A DNA stretch of 50,306 nucleotides, from the NCBI GenBank assembly GCA_947456825.1, contig CANGTM010000004.1:1-50306 (forward strand). The letters run 5' to 3'. Source of the stretch: Chitinophagaceae bacterium (lineage in GTDB: Bacteria; Bacteroidota; Bacteroidia; Chitinophagales; Chitinophagaceae). The notes under the pieces are model-generated. The model saw nothing but the letters and a program-made list of their open reading frames with translations, searched no databases and had not been told where the DNA came from. Made by a program: the position numbers and the translations under genes. Position 1 is the first letter of the stretch; each line of letters starts with the position of its first letter. Below, piece after piece: positions 1 to 8,430 of the stretch.

Positions 1-611
1 CGGGTAAAGCGCAAGTAACCGTTGTTTCTATAGAGGTCGACCAGTCGGTCTAATTCGGCAGAGATCGTTGTTTTAGAGAAGGGCTCTCCTTTCTTGATCT
101 TGCTTTCTGCGAGCGAGGACAGGGTAAGTCTTTGCAGGGCCTCGTTACGAATTGCGTAGCGCACCGAGTCGAGCACTACCTGCGGCCCAGGCGTTACCTC
201 AAACCGAACAGAGGTGCGCAGCTGGTCCTTTCCGGCAGGCTCCACGATGGTGTCATAGCTGATCTGTCCTAAAAAATAACCCTGTGATCCCAGAAGATTT
301 TGCATGTAGGTTATAGAGCGTTCCACCGCGTTGCTGTCGAAGGCCGGTGGGGTTCGAATCTCTCTTACAAACAGCTTCGATACGGAACGAACCGTCAGAC
401 TGTCGTCGAGCTGACCCTTTAAGCGATCCTCGAGGTCCTCTCGTACTTCATCGGTGAAGTTTCCATTAACTTTTATAGTAGTTTTGAAGACAAAGGGTTT
501 GTCTTTTGGATAGTTCTTCGGGATCACTCCGCAAGCAGCCAGTCCCAATAGGGCCACTGCCGAAATCACCGAAACTACCAACGAAAACCGGGAGAGCTTG
601 CCTTCGTGCAT
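1..611 (-). CDS. TamL-like outer-membrane assembly lipoprotein (BamA/TamA family), C-terminus outside window
   Basis: This is the N-terminal 203 codons of a protein read on the minus strand from an ATG at 609-611; the rest lies before base 1. The start encodes a signal peptide ending in a lipobox (LAAC, Cys27), so the mature protein should be a lipoprotein. What follows looks like POTRA-type repeats, for example the stretches FKTTIKVNGNF and LYRNNGYLRF, the second typical of the end of a POTRA unit in BamA/TamA proteins. Bacteroidota carry such a lipidated TamA homologue (TamL), thought to work with a TamB-like partner in outer-membrane biogenesis. The barrel cannot be seen here. The gene diverges from the methyltransferase gene with only 11 bases between the start codons, so at least one promoter must lie inside the opposite gene. 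Confidence 0.8.
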   Translation of the reverse strand, partial: MHEGKLSRFSLVVSVISAVALLGLAACGVIPKNYPKDKPFVFKTTIKVNGNFTDEVREDLEDRLKGQLDDSLTVRSVSKLFVREIRTPPAFDSNAVERSITYMQNLLGSQGYFLGQISYDTIVEPAGKDQLRTSVRFEVTPGPQVVLDSVRYAIRNEALQRLTLSSLAESKIKKGEPFSKTTISAELDRLVDLYRNNGYLRFT

Positions 612-622
612 GAAAAATAATT

Positions 623-1354
623 ATGCTAGTTAAGTCAGTTATCAAAGATATTCAAAGTTTAGCCCTTAAAAAACAGAGGGAAAAGTTGGGTTATTATGTA
701 GCGGAGGGCCCCAAACTGGTCGAAGAGTTGTTGTGCTATCATCAACAGCAGATCATTTCCATTTACGCGTTACCGGAGTGGATAGAAGTGCAGCGCAAGC
801 GATGGCCATCGTTGGTCGTAACACCCATCACCGAAACAGAACTATCCAGAATCTCACACTGGCAAACGCCGCATCAGGTACTAGCGGTAGTTCGCTTGCC
901 TCGCTACGAGGCGCCCGTGGCAACCGGTCGATTTACCTTGGTATGTTGTGGTTTACAGGATCCCGGCAATCTGGGAACCATTATCAGAACCGCCGATTGG
1001 TTTGGGGTAGATCAGATCGTTTGCAGCCTTGATACCGTCGATTGTTTCAATCCTAAAGTTGTACAGTCTACCATGGGGAGTATTTTTCGAGTTCCTGTTC
1101 ATTATCTGTCGCTCGAGGAATGGCTGAGTCGCGCAGAAAAAGTAACGATATTGGCGGCTACCATGCAGGGTACGGATGTTCGTGCTTTATCGCCTCTTGA
1201 GGAGGGTATCTTGCTGATCGGAAACGAGTCGGTCGGAATTTCCGCTTCGTTGCTCGAAAAAGCCAACCAGCTGGTATCCATTCCGAGAAAAGGCAAGGTT
1301 GAATCACTGAATGCCTCTGTTGCTGCCGGCATCTTACTTTCTTACCTCAGGTAA
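623..1354 (+). CDS. TrmH/SpoU-family RNA 2'-O-ribose methyltransferase
   Basis: This 243-residue protein has the SPOUT-class layout: a small N-terminal substrate-binding domain (about 1-95, starting with the pattern in which K and E residues precede YYVAEGPKLVEEL) and a C-terminal knotted SAM-binding domain. The three SPOUT motifs are visible: NLGTIIRTADWFG (116-128, with the catalytic-type Asn and Arg), LLIGNESVGIS (197-207) and ESLNASVAAGI (227-237). Family members methylate ribose in 23S rRNA or tRNA using SAM; the exact target cannot be told from sequence. The ATG at 623 is the only reasonable start. The 3' end overlaps the convergent permease gene by 8 bases. Confidence 0.9.
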   Translation: MLVKSVIKDIQSLALKKQREKLGYYVAEGPKLVEELLCYHQQQIISIYALPEWIEVQRKRWPSLVVTPITETELSRISHWQTPHQVLAVVRLPRYEAPVATGRFTLVCCGLQDPGNLGTIIRTADWFGVDQIVCSLDTVDCFNPKVVQSTMGSIFRVPVHYLSLEEWLSRAEKVTILAATMQGTDVRALSPLEEGILLIGNESVGISASLLEKANQLVSIPRKGKVESLNASVAAGILLSYLR

Positions 1355-2582
1355 AGCGAATGGCCTGTACCGGACTTATCTTTTTAACCAACCACGAAGG
1401 GATCAGTAACAGTAGCAGAGAGCTGGCAATGGTCCCCGTCGCAATGGCTATTACCTGCCAGGGAATTATCCTGACGGCCGCCTTGTCTAGAAAGTAGGCG
1501 GATTCGTCGAGCGTAATAAATCCGGTCTTTTCTTGCAGCCACAGCAGTAGCAAGGCAATTAAAGTTCCTATGAGTACACCTCGTATTGTGATCCATAGGC
1601 CGAACCGTAAAAAAATGCGCTTAACGAACCAGTCGGTGGCTCCCATGGCTTTGAGTAAGCCGATCATTTTGACTCGCTCCAATACCAAGATCAGCAAACA
1701 GCAGATCAAGTTGATCAAAGCCACTACCGTCATAAAGCCAATCAGTACATTGCGGGTGAGATCTTGCATTTGCAACCAATCGAATAGTTGCGGTGAGACC
1801 TCTTTTACCGAAATGGCGTCCCAGGTAGCCGGAAAATCAGGCAAGTCGTAGAGGATGCCGGCTGTTTGCTCCATCTTGCGCGGATCGTCAAGGAATAATT
1901 CATATCCCCCCACCTGATCGGCGTCCCATTGGTTGAGCTGGCGAATGAGGTCTATGTCGCCAATGGCAAAAAGTTGGTCATAGTCCTCAATGCCGGTTTT
2001 ATAGATGCCCGACACCCGCATTTTTTTTGCCGTAGGTGTGGCACCTTCTCTGATAAAATACAACAGGAGCGTATCTCCACTTTTAACGTTCAATCGCTGC
2101 GCGGTATATCGGGAGAGTAACAGATCGCGGCTGTATCCGCTATCGGGCAGGGTGGGAGCAATGCCTTCTTGCAAAAAGGGGGCCAGCTGTAAGAACTGTT
2201 CAGGGCGGTCAAGGCCTTTTAACATAACGCCCTCCATCTGCTCGCGAGTCTTGAGCAGCCCGTAACGGGTGGCAAAGGGATGTACTGAGCGTACGCCGGG
2301 TTGCTGGCGAAGCGTTTGTAACAAGGCTTCATTATGGCGAATGGGAATTTCTTCGGCAATGATGGCCTTACCCGGTTGTTTTTCTTGAATACGAATATGC
2401 CCCCAAAAGCTAAATACCTTTTCGCCGATGCGTTGTTGAAAGCCTTCTGCCAGTGCAACGGTGATGATCATGACCGCTACGCTGATGATAGTGGCTCCAA
2501 GCGAAATGCGAATGACCAACCCGGAAAAACGGTTGGTAGGACTGGCCTGAATGCGGTCGGCTATAAAGGAAGCTGGATGCAT
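1347..2582 (-). CDS. FtsX/LolE-type ABC transporter permease
   Basis: The 411-residue protein has one N-terminal membrane segment (about residues 23-45), a large periplasmic domain of the MacB-PCD type, and three C-terminal membrane segments, the layout of LolC/LolE and FtsX-like permeases. The cytoplasmic coupling segment after the second membrane helix, ERVKMIGLLKAMGATDWFV, is the family hallmark. Such permeases work with a LolD-type ATPase; in Gram-negatives the LolCDE complex releases lipoproteins from the inner membrane. No ATPase gene is adjacent, so it would have to be encoded elsewhere. I chose the ATG at 2582 over a TTG five codons upstream (2597). The stop overlaps the end of the methyltransferase gene. 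Confidence 0.85.
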   Translation of the reverse strand: MHPASFIADRIQASPTNRFSGLVIRISLGATIISVAVMIITVALAEGFQQRIGEKVFSFWGHIRIQEKQPGKAIIAEEIPIRHNEALLQTLRQQPGVRSVHPFATRYGLLKTREQMEGVMLKGLDRPEQFLQLAPFLQEGIAPTLPDSGYSRDLLLSRYTAQRLNVKSGDTLLLYFIREGATPTAKKMRVSGIYKTGIEDYDQLFAIGDIDLIRQLNQWDADQVGGYELFLDDPRKMEQTAGILYDLPDFPATWDAISVKEVSPQLFDWLQMQDLTRNVLIGFMTVVALINLICCLLILVLERVKMIGLLKAMGATDWFVKRIFLRFGLWITIRGVLIGTLIALLLLWLQEKTGFITLDESAYFLDKAAVRIIPWQVIAIATGTIASSLLLLLIPSWLVKKISPVQAIRFT

Positions 2583-2663
2583 ATGGTGGGAAAGCAACTC
2601 AAAAATAAGCGCCTCCGACTAGAATTACTGCCCCTTTTTTAGCTACTTTGCCTTTTAAGTAAA

Positions 2664-3947
2664 ATGATGATGCGCTCCATTCTTTTCACTTTTCTGTCGC
2701 TGGTTGCTTTTTTGTCGCATGCCCAGTCTCCTGAAAAAGTACTTCGTCCTTTTATCCGTTCAGTAAAACTGTTCAAGGCCGGTGATCAGACCGCATCTCC
2801 GGTACTCTATTTAGGCCAGTCTGACCAACTGGAGTTACATTTTGATGATACCGAGGGCAACGTAAAGCCCTATTACTACACCCTGCAACTTTGCAATGCC
2901 GATTGGACCGAAGCCCGCCTTCCTGCTTTTGATTACCTCAAAGGATTCATTACCCAGCGCATTCAAAATTATCGTGTTTCATCGGGGGTGCAGACACGTT
3001 ACATGCACTACCAAGCCTTACTGCCGGAGCGAAACAGTGGACCTACCCGTGGGGGTAACTATTTGTTAAAGGTTTTCTTAAACGATGACACCACACAACT
3101 GATCTTTACGCGTCGGGTAGTAGTGGTCAACAAAAAAGTTGCCGTTATGGCGCAGGTGCTGCAACCTTTTAACGGTAATTTCTTTTTAACGCATCAGCGT
3201 TTAACTATTGGGGTAACGCCGCAGCAGCTGCCGATCAATGCTATTACCCCTCAAGAGATCAAGGTGGTCATTACCCAAAATGACCAATGGCTTACGGCGC
3301 GCACGCTTACCCGCCCCACCATCTTTCGTGGTAACTATTACGAGTATAGCGACGAGGAACAAACCTTGTTTGCTGCCGGGCAGGAGTGGCGCTGGTTTGA
3401 CCTTCGCAGCATGCGCTTGCGCGGTGAGCGCATCCAGCGGATCGTGGACAGCGATATCAGCCCCCGCACCGATGTCTTTGTGCAAACCGATACGGAGCGG
3501 GTGGGGCAGCTATATTTGTTTTACCGCGACTTTAACGGAAAGTACCTCATAGAAAATATCGATAACCCTTTGCCACACACCCAGGGGGAGTATGGCTGGG
3601 TTCATTTTTCGCTGCGCCCTGCCGGCGGTCGTAGTTATGTCAATAAGGAGGTATTTGTGACCGGCGAGTGGAGCGGCTACGAATTGACCGATGCCTTTAA
3701 GATGGAGTTTGATGCCTCGCAAGGATTGTACACCAAGGCCGTTTATTTAAAGCAGGGGTATTACAACTATGGGTATTTGACGCGCGCTGTTACCGGAACC
3801 GACCAGACCCCCACTTTCGAGAACACCGAGGGCAATTTTTGGGGAACAGAGAATGAATATTCGGTGTTCGTTTATTTCAGGCCCTTCGGAGCCCGTGCCG
3901 ACGAGTTGATCGGCTACACTCGGGTGCGATCGGGGTTTCAGCGTTGA
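2664..3947 (+). CDS. Type IX secretion system Plug protein (DUF5103 family)
   Basis: The 427-residue protein starts with a signal peptide (MMMRS..., cleavage after SHAQ) and is otherwise beta-rich and soluble. Sequence features such as YYYTLQLCNADWTEARLPAFDYLKGF, split here as YYYTLQLCNADW followed by a DYLKGF block, and the motif NYLLKVFLNDD fit the DUF5103 family. A member of this family was identified as the Plug of the T9SS translocon, which closes the periplasmic side of the SprA channel when PorV is not bound. That role is established for homologues and inferred here. Three consecutive ATG codons begin the gene (2664, 2667, 2670), so the true start could be any of them. The gene stands alone, directly upstream of the SRP RNA gene. 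Confidence 0.8.
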   Translation: MMMRSILFTFLSLVAFLSHAQSPEKVLRPFIRSVKLFKAGDQTASPVLYLGQSDQLELHFDDTEGNVKPYYYTLQLCNADWTEARLPAFDYLKGFITQRIQNYRVSSGVQTRYMHYQALLPERNSGPTRGGNYLLKVFLNDDTTQLIFTRRVVVVNKKVAVMAQVLQPFNGNFFLTHQRLTIGVTPQQLPINAITPQEIKVVITQNDQWLTARTLTRPTIFRGNYYEYSDEEQTLFAAGQEWRWFDLRSMRLRGERIQRIVDSDISPRTDVFVQTDTERVGQLYLFYRDFNGKYLIENIDNPLPHTQGEYGWVHFSLRPAGGRSYVNKEVFVTGEWSGYELTDAFKMEFDASQGLYTKAVYLKQGYYNYGYLTRAVTGTDQTPTFENTEGNFWGTENEYSVFVYFRPFGARADELIGYTRVRSGFQR

Positions 3948-3958
3948 TCGATTATCGC

Positions 3959-3966
3959 TATCTTTG
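3959..3966 (+). promoter_or_regulatory. -7 promoter element of the SRP RNA gene
   Basis: TATCTTTG matches the Bacteroidota sigma-A -7 consensus TAnnTTTG and lies five bases before the first base of the predicted SRP RNA, which is where transcription should begin. I saw no well-spaced -33 TTG. Confidence 0.65.
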
Positions 3967-3970
3967 CAGC

Positions 3971-4064
3971 GGCAGGTCTTACACGACCAGCTCCTGCTGA
4001 ACCCTCCCAGGGCCGGAAGGCAGCAAGAGTAGGTGGTTGAGCGGTGCGATGTAATCAGCCTGCC
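3971..4064 (+). ncRNA. ffs: Signal recognition particle RNA (small bacterial 4.5S type)
   Basis: The conserved SRP domain IV core GGGCCGGAAGGCAGCA, with its GGAA tetraloop, is at about 4010-4025. The ends close on each other: GGCAGG at 3971-3976 pairs with CCTGCC at 4059-4064. The product, about 94 nt, scaffolds Ffh and directs nascent membrane and secreted proteins to the translocon. A run of seven T follows the closing stem at 4066-4072 and should act as the terminator. The transaldolase reading frame can be extended back into this RNA, but that is not its real start. Confidence 0.93.
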
Positions 4065-4094
4065 ATTTTTTTACCTTTATCCAAATCTGTTCTC

Positions 4095-4751
4095 ATGAAA
4101 TTTTTTATAGATACCGCTAACTTGGCGCAGATCAAGGAAGCGAATGAGCTCGGTATTCTAGATGGAGTTACGACCAACCCATCCTTGATGGCCAAAGAGG
4201 GTATCAAAGGAGAAAAAGCAGTAATGGACCATTACAGGACCATCTGTGAGATGGTCAATGGCGATATTAGTGCCGAGGTAATCAGTACCGACTTCGCCGG
4301 TATCGTTGAAGAGGGTAATAAGTTAGCGGCCATCCATCCGAACATCGTGGTCAAAGTACCCATGATCAAGGATGGCATCAAAGCCATTCGCTACTTTAGC
4401 GAAAAGGGAATTCGAACCAATTGCACGTTGGTATTCTCGGCAGGGCAAGCTATTTTGGCTGCCAAGGCAGGAGCTACTTATTTGTCTCCATTTATTGGTC
4501 GAATCGACGATAGCAATTGGGATGGCATAGAGCTGATCTCGCAAATTGCCCATATCTATTCGGTGCAAGGTTTCAAGACAGAGATACTCGCGGCCTCTAT
4601 TCGAACCCCGCTTCACATTGTAAAATGTGCCGAGGCCGGAGCTGATGTATGCACCTGTCCACTCGATTCAATCACAGGACTTTTAAAGCATCCCCTGACC
4701 GATATCGGGTTGGCCAAGTTTTTGGAGGATGCCAAAAAGACCCTCGGGTAA
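4095..4751 (+). CDS. Small transaldolase (TalC/MipB/FSA family)
   Basis: Transaldolase moves a dihydroxyacetone unit between sugar phosphates in the non-oxidative pentose phosphate pathway. The 218-residue length fits the small transaldolase/fructose-6-phosphate aldolase group. The N-terminus MKFFIDTANLAQIKEA, the block GVTTNPSLMAKEG and the Schiff-base lysine in IVVKVPM (Lys87) are all present, and TNCTLVFSAGQA follows as expected. The group includes both true transaldolases and FSA enzymes; the cytosolic activity is most likely transaldolase. The ATG at 4095 is chosen because it gives the canonical N-terminus and avoids running into the SRP RNA. Confidence 0.92.
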   Translation: MKFFIDTANLAQIKEANELGILDGVTTNPSLMAKEGIKGEKAVMDHYRTICEMVNGDISAEVISTDFAGIVEEGNKLAAIHPNIVVKVPMIKDGIKAIRYFSEKGIRTNCTLVFSAGQAILAAKAGATYLSPFIGRIDDSNWDGIELISQIAHIYSVQGFKTEILAASIRTPLHIVKCAEAGADVCTCPLDSITGLLKHPLTDIGLAKFLEDAKKTLG

Positions 4752-4766
4752 TCTAATCTCCTTCTC

Positions 4767-5957
4767 ATGAAGTTCCTGCGATCGCTGTTGCCGTTAGTGA
4801 CCTTGTCAATTTTTATCTCGGCAGGCCCGCTTGCCGCACAGAGGGGCAAAGGCTTACATCACCGTGCTTTATTGGTAGATACGCACAATGATTGCCTGAG
4901 TGCACAGACGTTGGCCGGCAGAGACCTTGCGGCTTCCTTAAAGGAGGGGCACAGTGATTATTATCGTTTTAAGAAAGGTGGGGTAGACGTTCAGTTCTTC
5001 TCTGTATTTACCGGAGAGACCGCGCGCACTTCTCAGGGTTACTATCATGATGCCATTGAAGAGATAGACTCACTGAATCGATTGGTGCTTCGTCATCCCG
5101 ATAAATTCAATTTTGCCACCTCGTACAAAGAAGTCAAACGACGAGCCCATCGTCGGCGCGTGGTAGCCATGATCGGTGTGGAGGGTGGACACATGATCGA
5201 GTCCGATTTAAAGAAAGTAGACAGCCTGGCCGCTCGTGGCATGCGCTACCTTACACTCACTTGGAATAACAGCACCGAGTGGGCCACCAGTGCCCGCGAT
5301 GAGAGTGGGGCTGGTGTGCTCCTGACCCAAAAAGGGCTAAGTGAGTTTGGAAAGACAGTGGTGCGCCGGCTAAACGAGTTAGGCGTTATCGTCGACCTGT
5401 CACATGTTGGGGAGCAAACCTTCTACGATGCCTTGGCAGTGACCACAAAACCAGTGTTATTAACGCATAGCTCTGTGTGGAGCATCTGCCCGGTCTTTCG
5501 CAACGCAAAGGATGAACAATTGCTGGCCCTGAAAAAAAATGGAGGGGTTATTTGCGTAAACTTTTATCCTGCCTTTATTAGCAAGGAGTTTGTGGCGCAG
5601 CAGCGCTATTGGAACGGACCGGGTAAAGATTCTGTGTTTGCGCTATGGGCTCCATCCGATACGGCCAAGGCCCGCGCCCAATGGCAAACGGCTATGGCGG
5701 CGGCTCTCGATAACGCCCGTCCAGGTATTGCCGATGTGGCCAACCACATTGACCATGTTGTCAAGTTGATCGGAATTGACCATGTGGGCATTGGCGCCGA
5801 TTTTGATGGCATAGGGTTCGTGCCTCGCGGCCTCGAAGATGTCAGTAGCTATCCTCGCCTTACCGAGGAGTTGCTGCGACGAGGGTATTCCAACTCCGAC
5901 ATCAGAAAAATTCTCGGAAAAAACGTGTTAAGGGTAGTCAAGGCTAACTGTCCCTGA
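4767..5957 (+). CDS. Membrane/renal-type dipeptidase (peptidase family M19), secreted
   Basis: The 396-residue protein has an N-terminal signal peptide (about 1-25) followed by the M19 metallopeptidase domain. The first metal-binding motif DTHND is at 38-42, the glutamate-containing GVEGGH motif is near 138, and the downstream THSSVWSICPVFRN and GIDHVGIGADFDG blocks carry the further metal and substrate residues. M19 enzymes are binuclear zinc dipeptidases that split a broad range of dipeptides, including L-D and D-D forms. The signal peptide suggests a periplasmic role in nutrient or cell-wall peptide turnover. It lies 15 bases after the transaldolase gene and may be co-transcribed with it. 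Confidence 0.92.
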   Translation: MKFLRSLLPLVTLSIFISAGPLAAQRGKGLHHRALLVDTHNDCLSAQTLAGRDLAASLKEGHSDYYRFKKGGVDVQFFSVFTGETARTSQGYYHDAIEEIDSLNRLVLRHPDKFNFATSYKEVKRRAHRRRVVAMIGVEGGHMIESDLKKVDSLAARGMRYLTLTWNNSTEWATSARDESGAGVLLTQKGLSEFGKTVVRRLNELGVIVDLSHVGEQTFYDALAVTTKPVLLTHSSVWSICPVFRNAKDEQLLALKKNGGVICVNFYPAFISKEFVAQQRYWNGPGKDSVFALWAPSDTAKARAQWQTAMAAALDNARPGIADVANHIDHVVKLIGIDHVGIGADFDGIGFVPRGLEDVSSYPRLTEELLRRGYSNSDIRKILGKNVLRVVKANCP

Positions 5958-6015
5958 TGCCTTCCGCTATTCCTTTGCGAATACGCTAAAAAAACTAATT
6001 CAAGTGTGTGCTTTG

Positions 6016-8205
6016 TTAGCGCAAGAATAACATTTCTCTGTACTTAGGCAGATACCACTCCTTGTCATCGACCAATAGTTCCAATTTGTCTACATGGTAG
6101 CGGATCTCATCAAAGAAAGCGTCTTTGACCTTTTCTTGATAGGCAATTGCCTTTTCGCGGGTATCGGAGAGTTTGTTGCAGCTCTTGCGCGCCTCAATCA
6201 TCTTTTCGACCAGATCACTGGTCTTGTTAATGTGGGTAGAGATCTCATTCAATATCTGAAATTGATTGGTAAATCCGGATTCTTTAATGCCGGCTTCTTT
6301 AAGACCGCGAATGTTAGAGGCCAACAGGTTTTGGTAGCGAATGGCAGCGGGCAGCACATGGCTGGTGGCCAGTTCTCCCATCATGCGACTTTCGATCTGT
6401 ACTTTTTTGATGTACTTCTCTAGTTCGATCTCGTGGCGGGCTTCAAGCTCCTGATGTGAGTAGATGCCGTTGTTGTGAAAAAGATCCTTGGCTTTTTGGG
6501 TCACCATGGCATCGAGCGCCAGCGGGGTGGTCTTAACATTGGGTAATCCGCGTTTGGCAGCTTCTTTCTCCCAAGCCTCACTGTATCCGTCGCCCTCAAA
6601 TAAAACTTTTTCGCTCTTGATGATATATTCTCTTATCACTTGCATGATGGCGATCTCTTTCTTTTCTCCTTTCTCGATCAGTCCATCTACTTCTTTTTTA
6701 AAGTCTCGCAAAGTCTGCGCCATGATGGTGTTGAGCACCGTCATGGGGTTGGCGCAATTGGCAGAAGACCCTACCGCACGAAATTCAAACTTGTTTCCGG
6801 TAAAGGCAAAAGGAGAGGTACGATTACGATCGGTGTTATCCATCAGTAGCTCAGGAATGCTTTTGTGGATGTCGATCTTAAGCAGGCTCTCGTCGGTCTC
6901 GTCCATGCTTGCAGACACTCTCTCTTTGACGTCATTGAGCACTTTGCTCAGATACTGACCGGTAAATACCGATATAATGGCAGGCGGGGCCTCATTGGCA
7001 CCCAGGCGATGGTCATTGGGGGCCGAGGCGATCGAGGCGCGAAGCACATCTGCGTAGTCGTGTACAGCTTTGATGGTATTGACAAAGAATGTCAGGAACA
7101 TCAAGTTGGTCTTAGGCGTTTTGCCGGGAGCCAATAAGTTGACGCCGGTATCCGTAGCCATACTCCAGTTGTTGTGCTTGCCACTTCCGTTGATGCCGGC
7201 AAAGGGTTTTTCGTGCAGTAACACGCGCAGATGGTGGCGGCGAGCTACTCGCTCCATAATATCCATCAGCAGCGAGTTGTGGTCAACGGCCACGCTCACT
7301 TCTTCGAAGATGGGCGCGCACTCAAACTGGGCAGGCGCTACCTCGTTATGACGTGTACGAAGGGGAATACCCAATTTATAGGATTCGTTCTCGAAATCTC
7401 GCATGTACGCGTACACGCGCTCAGGGATCGAGCCAAAATAATGATCTTCTAATTGCTGATTTTTTGCGGAAGAATGACCAAACACGGTGCGACCGGTCAT
7501 CAATAGGTCAGGGCGTGCATTGAACAACGCTTCGTCGATCACAAAATATTCTTGCTCCCATCCTAGCGTAACGGTCACCTTGCTTACATTCTTGTCAAAG
7601 AAGTTGCATACGTCGGTGGCAGCTTTACTCAGTGCCTCCGTTGCCTTGAGAAGCGGAGCTTTGTAATCGAGTGATTCACCGGTGTAGGATACGAAGATGG
7701 TGGGTATGCACAGTGTTTTTCCATTTCCGATCTCAATGACAAAAGGAGGAGAGGAGGGATCCCAGGCGGTGTAGCCACGTGCTTCGAAAGTGGCACGCAG
7801 TCCTCCACTCGGAAAAGAGGAGGCGTCGGGCTCTTGCTGAATCAGGGCAGCTCCGTCAAATTCCTCAATGGCGGTACCATCGCTTTTTAGTGTAAAGAAA
7901 GAGTCGTGTTTCTCTGCGGTTGTTCCAGTGAGTGGTTGAAACCAGTGCGTATAGTGAGTAACGCCTTTTGTTTCGGCCCAGGCGCGCATACCATTGGCGA
8001 TTTGATTGGCCATTTCGCGATCGATCTTATGACCTGCCTTTACCGAGGCTCTCAAACTTTTAAAGGCCTCGTCGCTAAGAAACTCGCGAGCGGTCTTCAT
8101 AGTAAAGACGTTTGAGGCAAAAAAGGTAGTTGTCTTGTTGGGAGCTTCAACCGATACACTGTTTTTTTCAGTCAGTTGGCTGATGGCATCAAAACGAAGT
8201 GACAT
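6016..8205 (-). CDS. glnN: Glutamine synthetase type III
   Basis: The 729-residue length is right for GSIII, the large glutamine synthetase of Bacteroidota and cyanobacteria, and clearly too long for GSI. It makes glutamine from glutamate, ammonia and ATP. Visible family landmarks are the N-terminal block VFTMKTAREFLSD, the catalytic-domain stretch LGWEQEYFVID, HNEVAPAQFECAPIF, the GSGKHNNWSM motif and the ADP/glutamate site region DRNRTSPFAFTGNKFEFR. The ATG at 8205 (MSLRFDAIS) is preferred over a TTG six codons upstream at 8223, because GSIII proteins usually begin this way. The gene is divergent from purL across an AT-rich gap of about 225 bases. Confidence 0.95.
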   Translation of the reverse strand: MSLRFDAISQLTEKNSVSVEAPNKTTTFFASNVFTMKTAREFLSDEAFKSLRASVKAGHKIDREMANQIANGMRAWAETKGVTHYTHWFQPLTGTTAEKHDSFFTLKSDGTAIEEFDGAALIQQEPDASSFPSGGLRATFEARGYTAWDPSSPPFVIEIGNGKTLCIPTIFVSYTGESLDYKAPLLKATEALSKAATDVCNFFDKNVSKVTVTLGWEQEYFVIDEALFNARPDLLMTGRTVFGHSSAKNQQLEDHYFGSIPERVYAYMRDFENESYKLGIPLRTRHNEVAPAQFECAPIFEEVSVAVDHNSLLMDIMERVARRHHLRVLLHEKPFAGINGSGKHNNWSMATDTGVNLLAPGKTPKTNLMFLTFFVNTIKAVHDYADVLRASIASAPNDHRLGANEAPPAIISVFTGQYLSKVLNDVKERVSASMDETDESLLKIDIHKSIPELLMDNTDRNRTSPFAFTGNKFEFRAVGSSANCANPMTVLNTIMAQTLRDFKKEVDGLIEKGEKKEIAIMQVIREYIIKSEKVLFEGDGYSEAWEKEAAKRGLPNVKTTPLALDAMVTQKAKDLFHNNGIYSHQELEARHEIELEKYIKKVQIESRMMGELATSHVLPAAIRYQNLLASNIRGLKEAGIKESGFTNQFQILNEISTHINKTSDLVEKMIEARKSCNKLSDTREKAIAYQEKVKDAFFDEIRYHVDKLELLVDDKEWYLPKYREMLFLR

Positions 8206-8373
8206 ATTTGTAATTTTGGGCAAAGCAACATAAAATATTCAATAAATAAAAAATTTCGACATTATCTGTGAAAAAAATATGATTTTTTGATGGCACGAAC
8301 TCAATTTTCGGCAAATAGCACTAAAATATGTTATATTGTAAATAATATTAATGTGTAGTGAAAGCGAACAACT

Positions 8374-8408
8374 TTTGCCCAAAGCCCGCCCTGTATCATG
8401 TAGTTTTG
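8374..8408 (+). promoter_or_regulatory. Probable purL promoter (TTTG ... TAGTTTTG)
   Basis: TAGTTTTG at 8401-8408 matches the Bacteroidota -7 box TAnnTTTG, and TTTG at 8374-8377 lies 23 bases upstream as a -33 element. Transcription would start near 8413, giving a short leader before the purL ATG at 8431. The rest of the 8206-8430 gap is AT-rich; I could not find an equally clear box for the divergent glnN. Confidence 0.6.
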
Positions 8409-8430
8409 CGTACCAATAGATACTAACCCC

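Noticed and set aside
4044-4094. Upstream extension of the transaldolase frame into the SRP RNA gene
   Set aside because: The ATG at 4044 lies inside the SRP RNA and adds 17 residues unlike the family; the standard N-terminus starts at 4095.
6488-6958. 156-codon open frame opposite glnN
   Set aside because: It is entirely inside glnN with low-complexity serine-rich content and no start signals.
8206-8223. TTG start for glutamine synthetase at 8223
   Set aside because: The ATG at 8205 gives the usual family N-terminus and is the stronger start codon.
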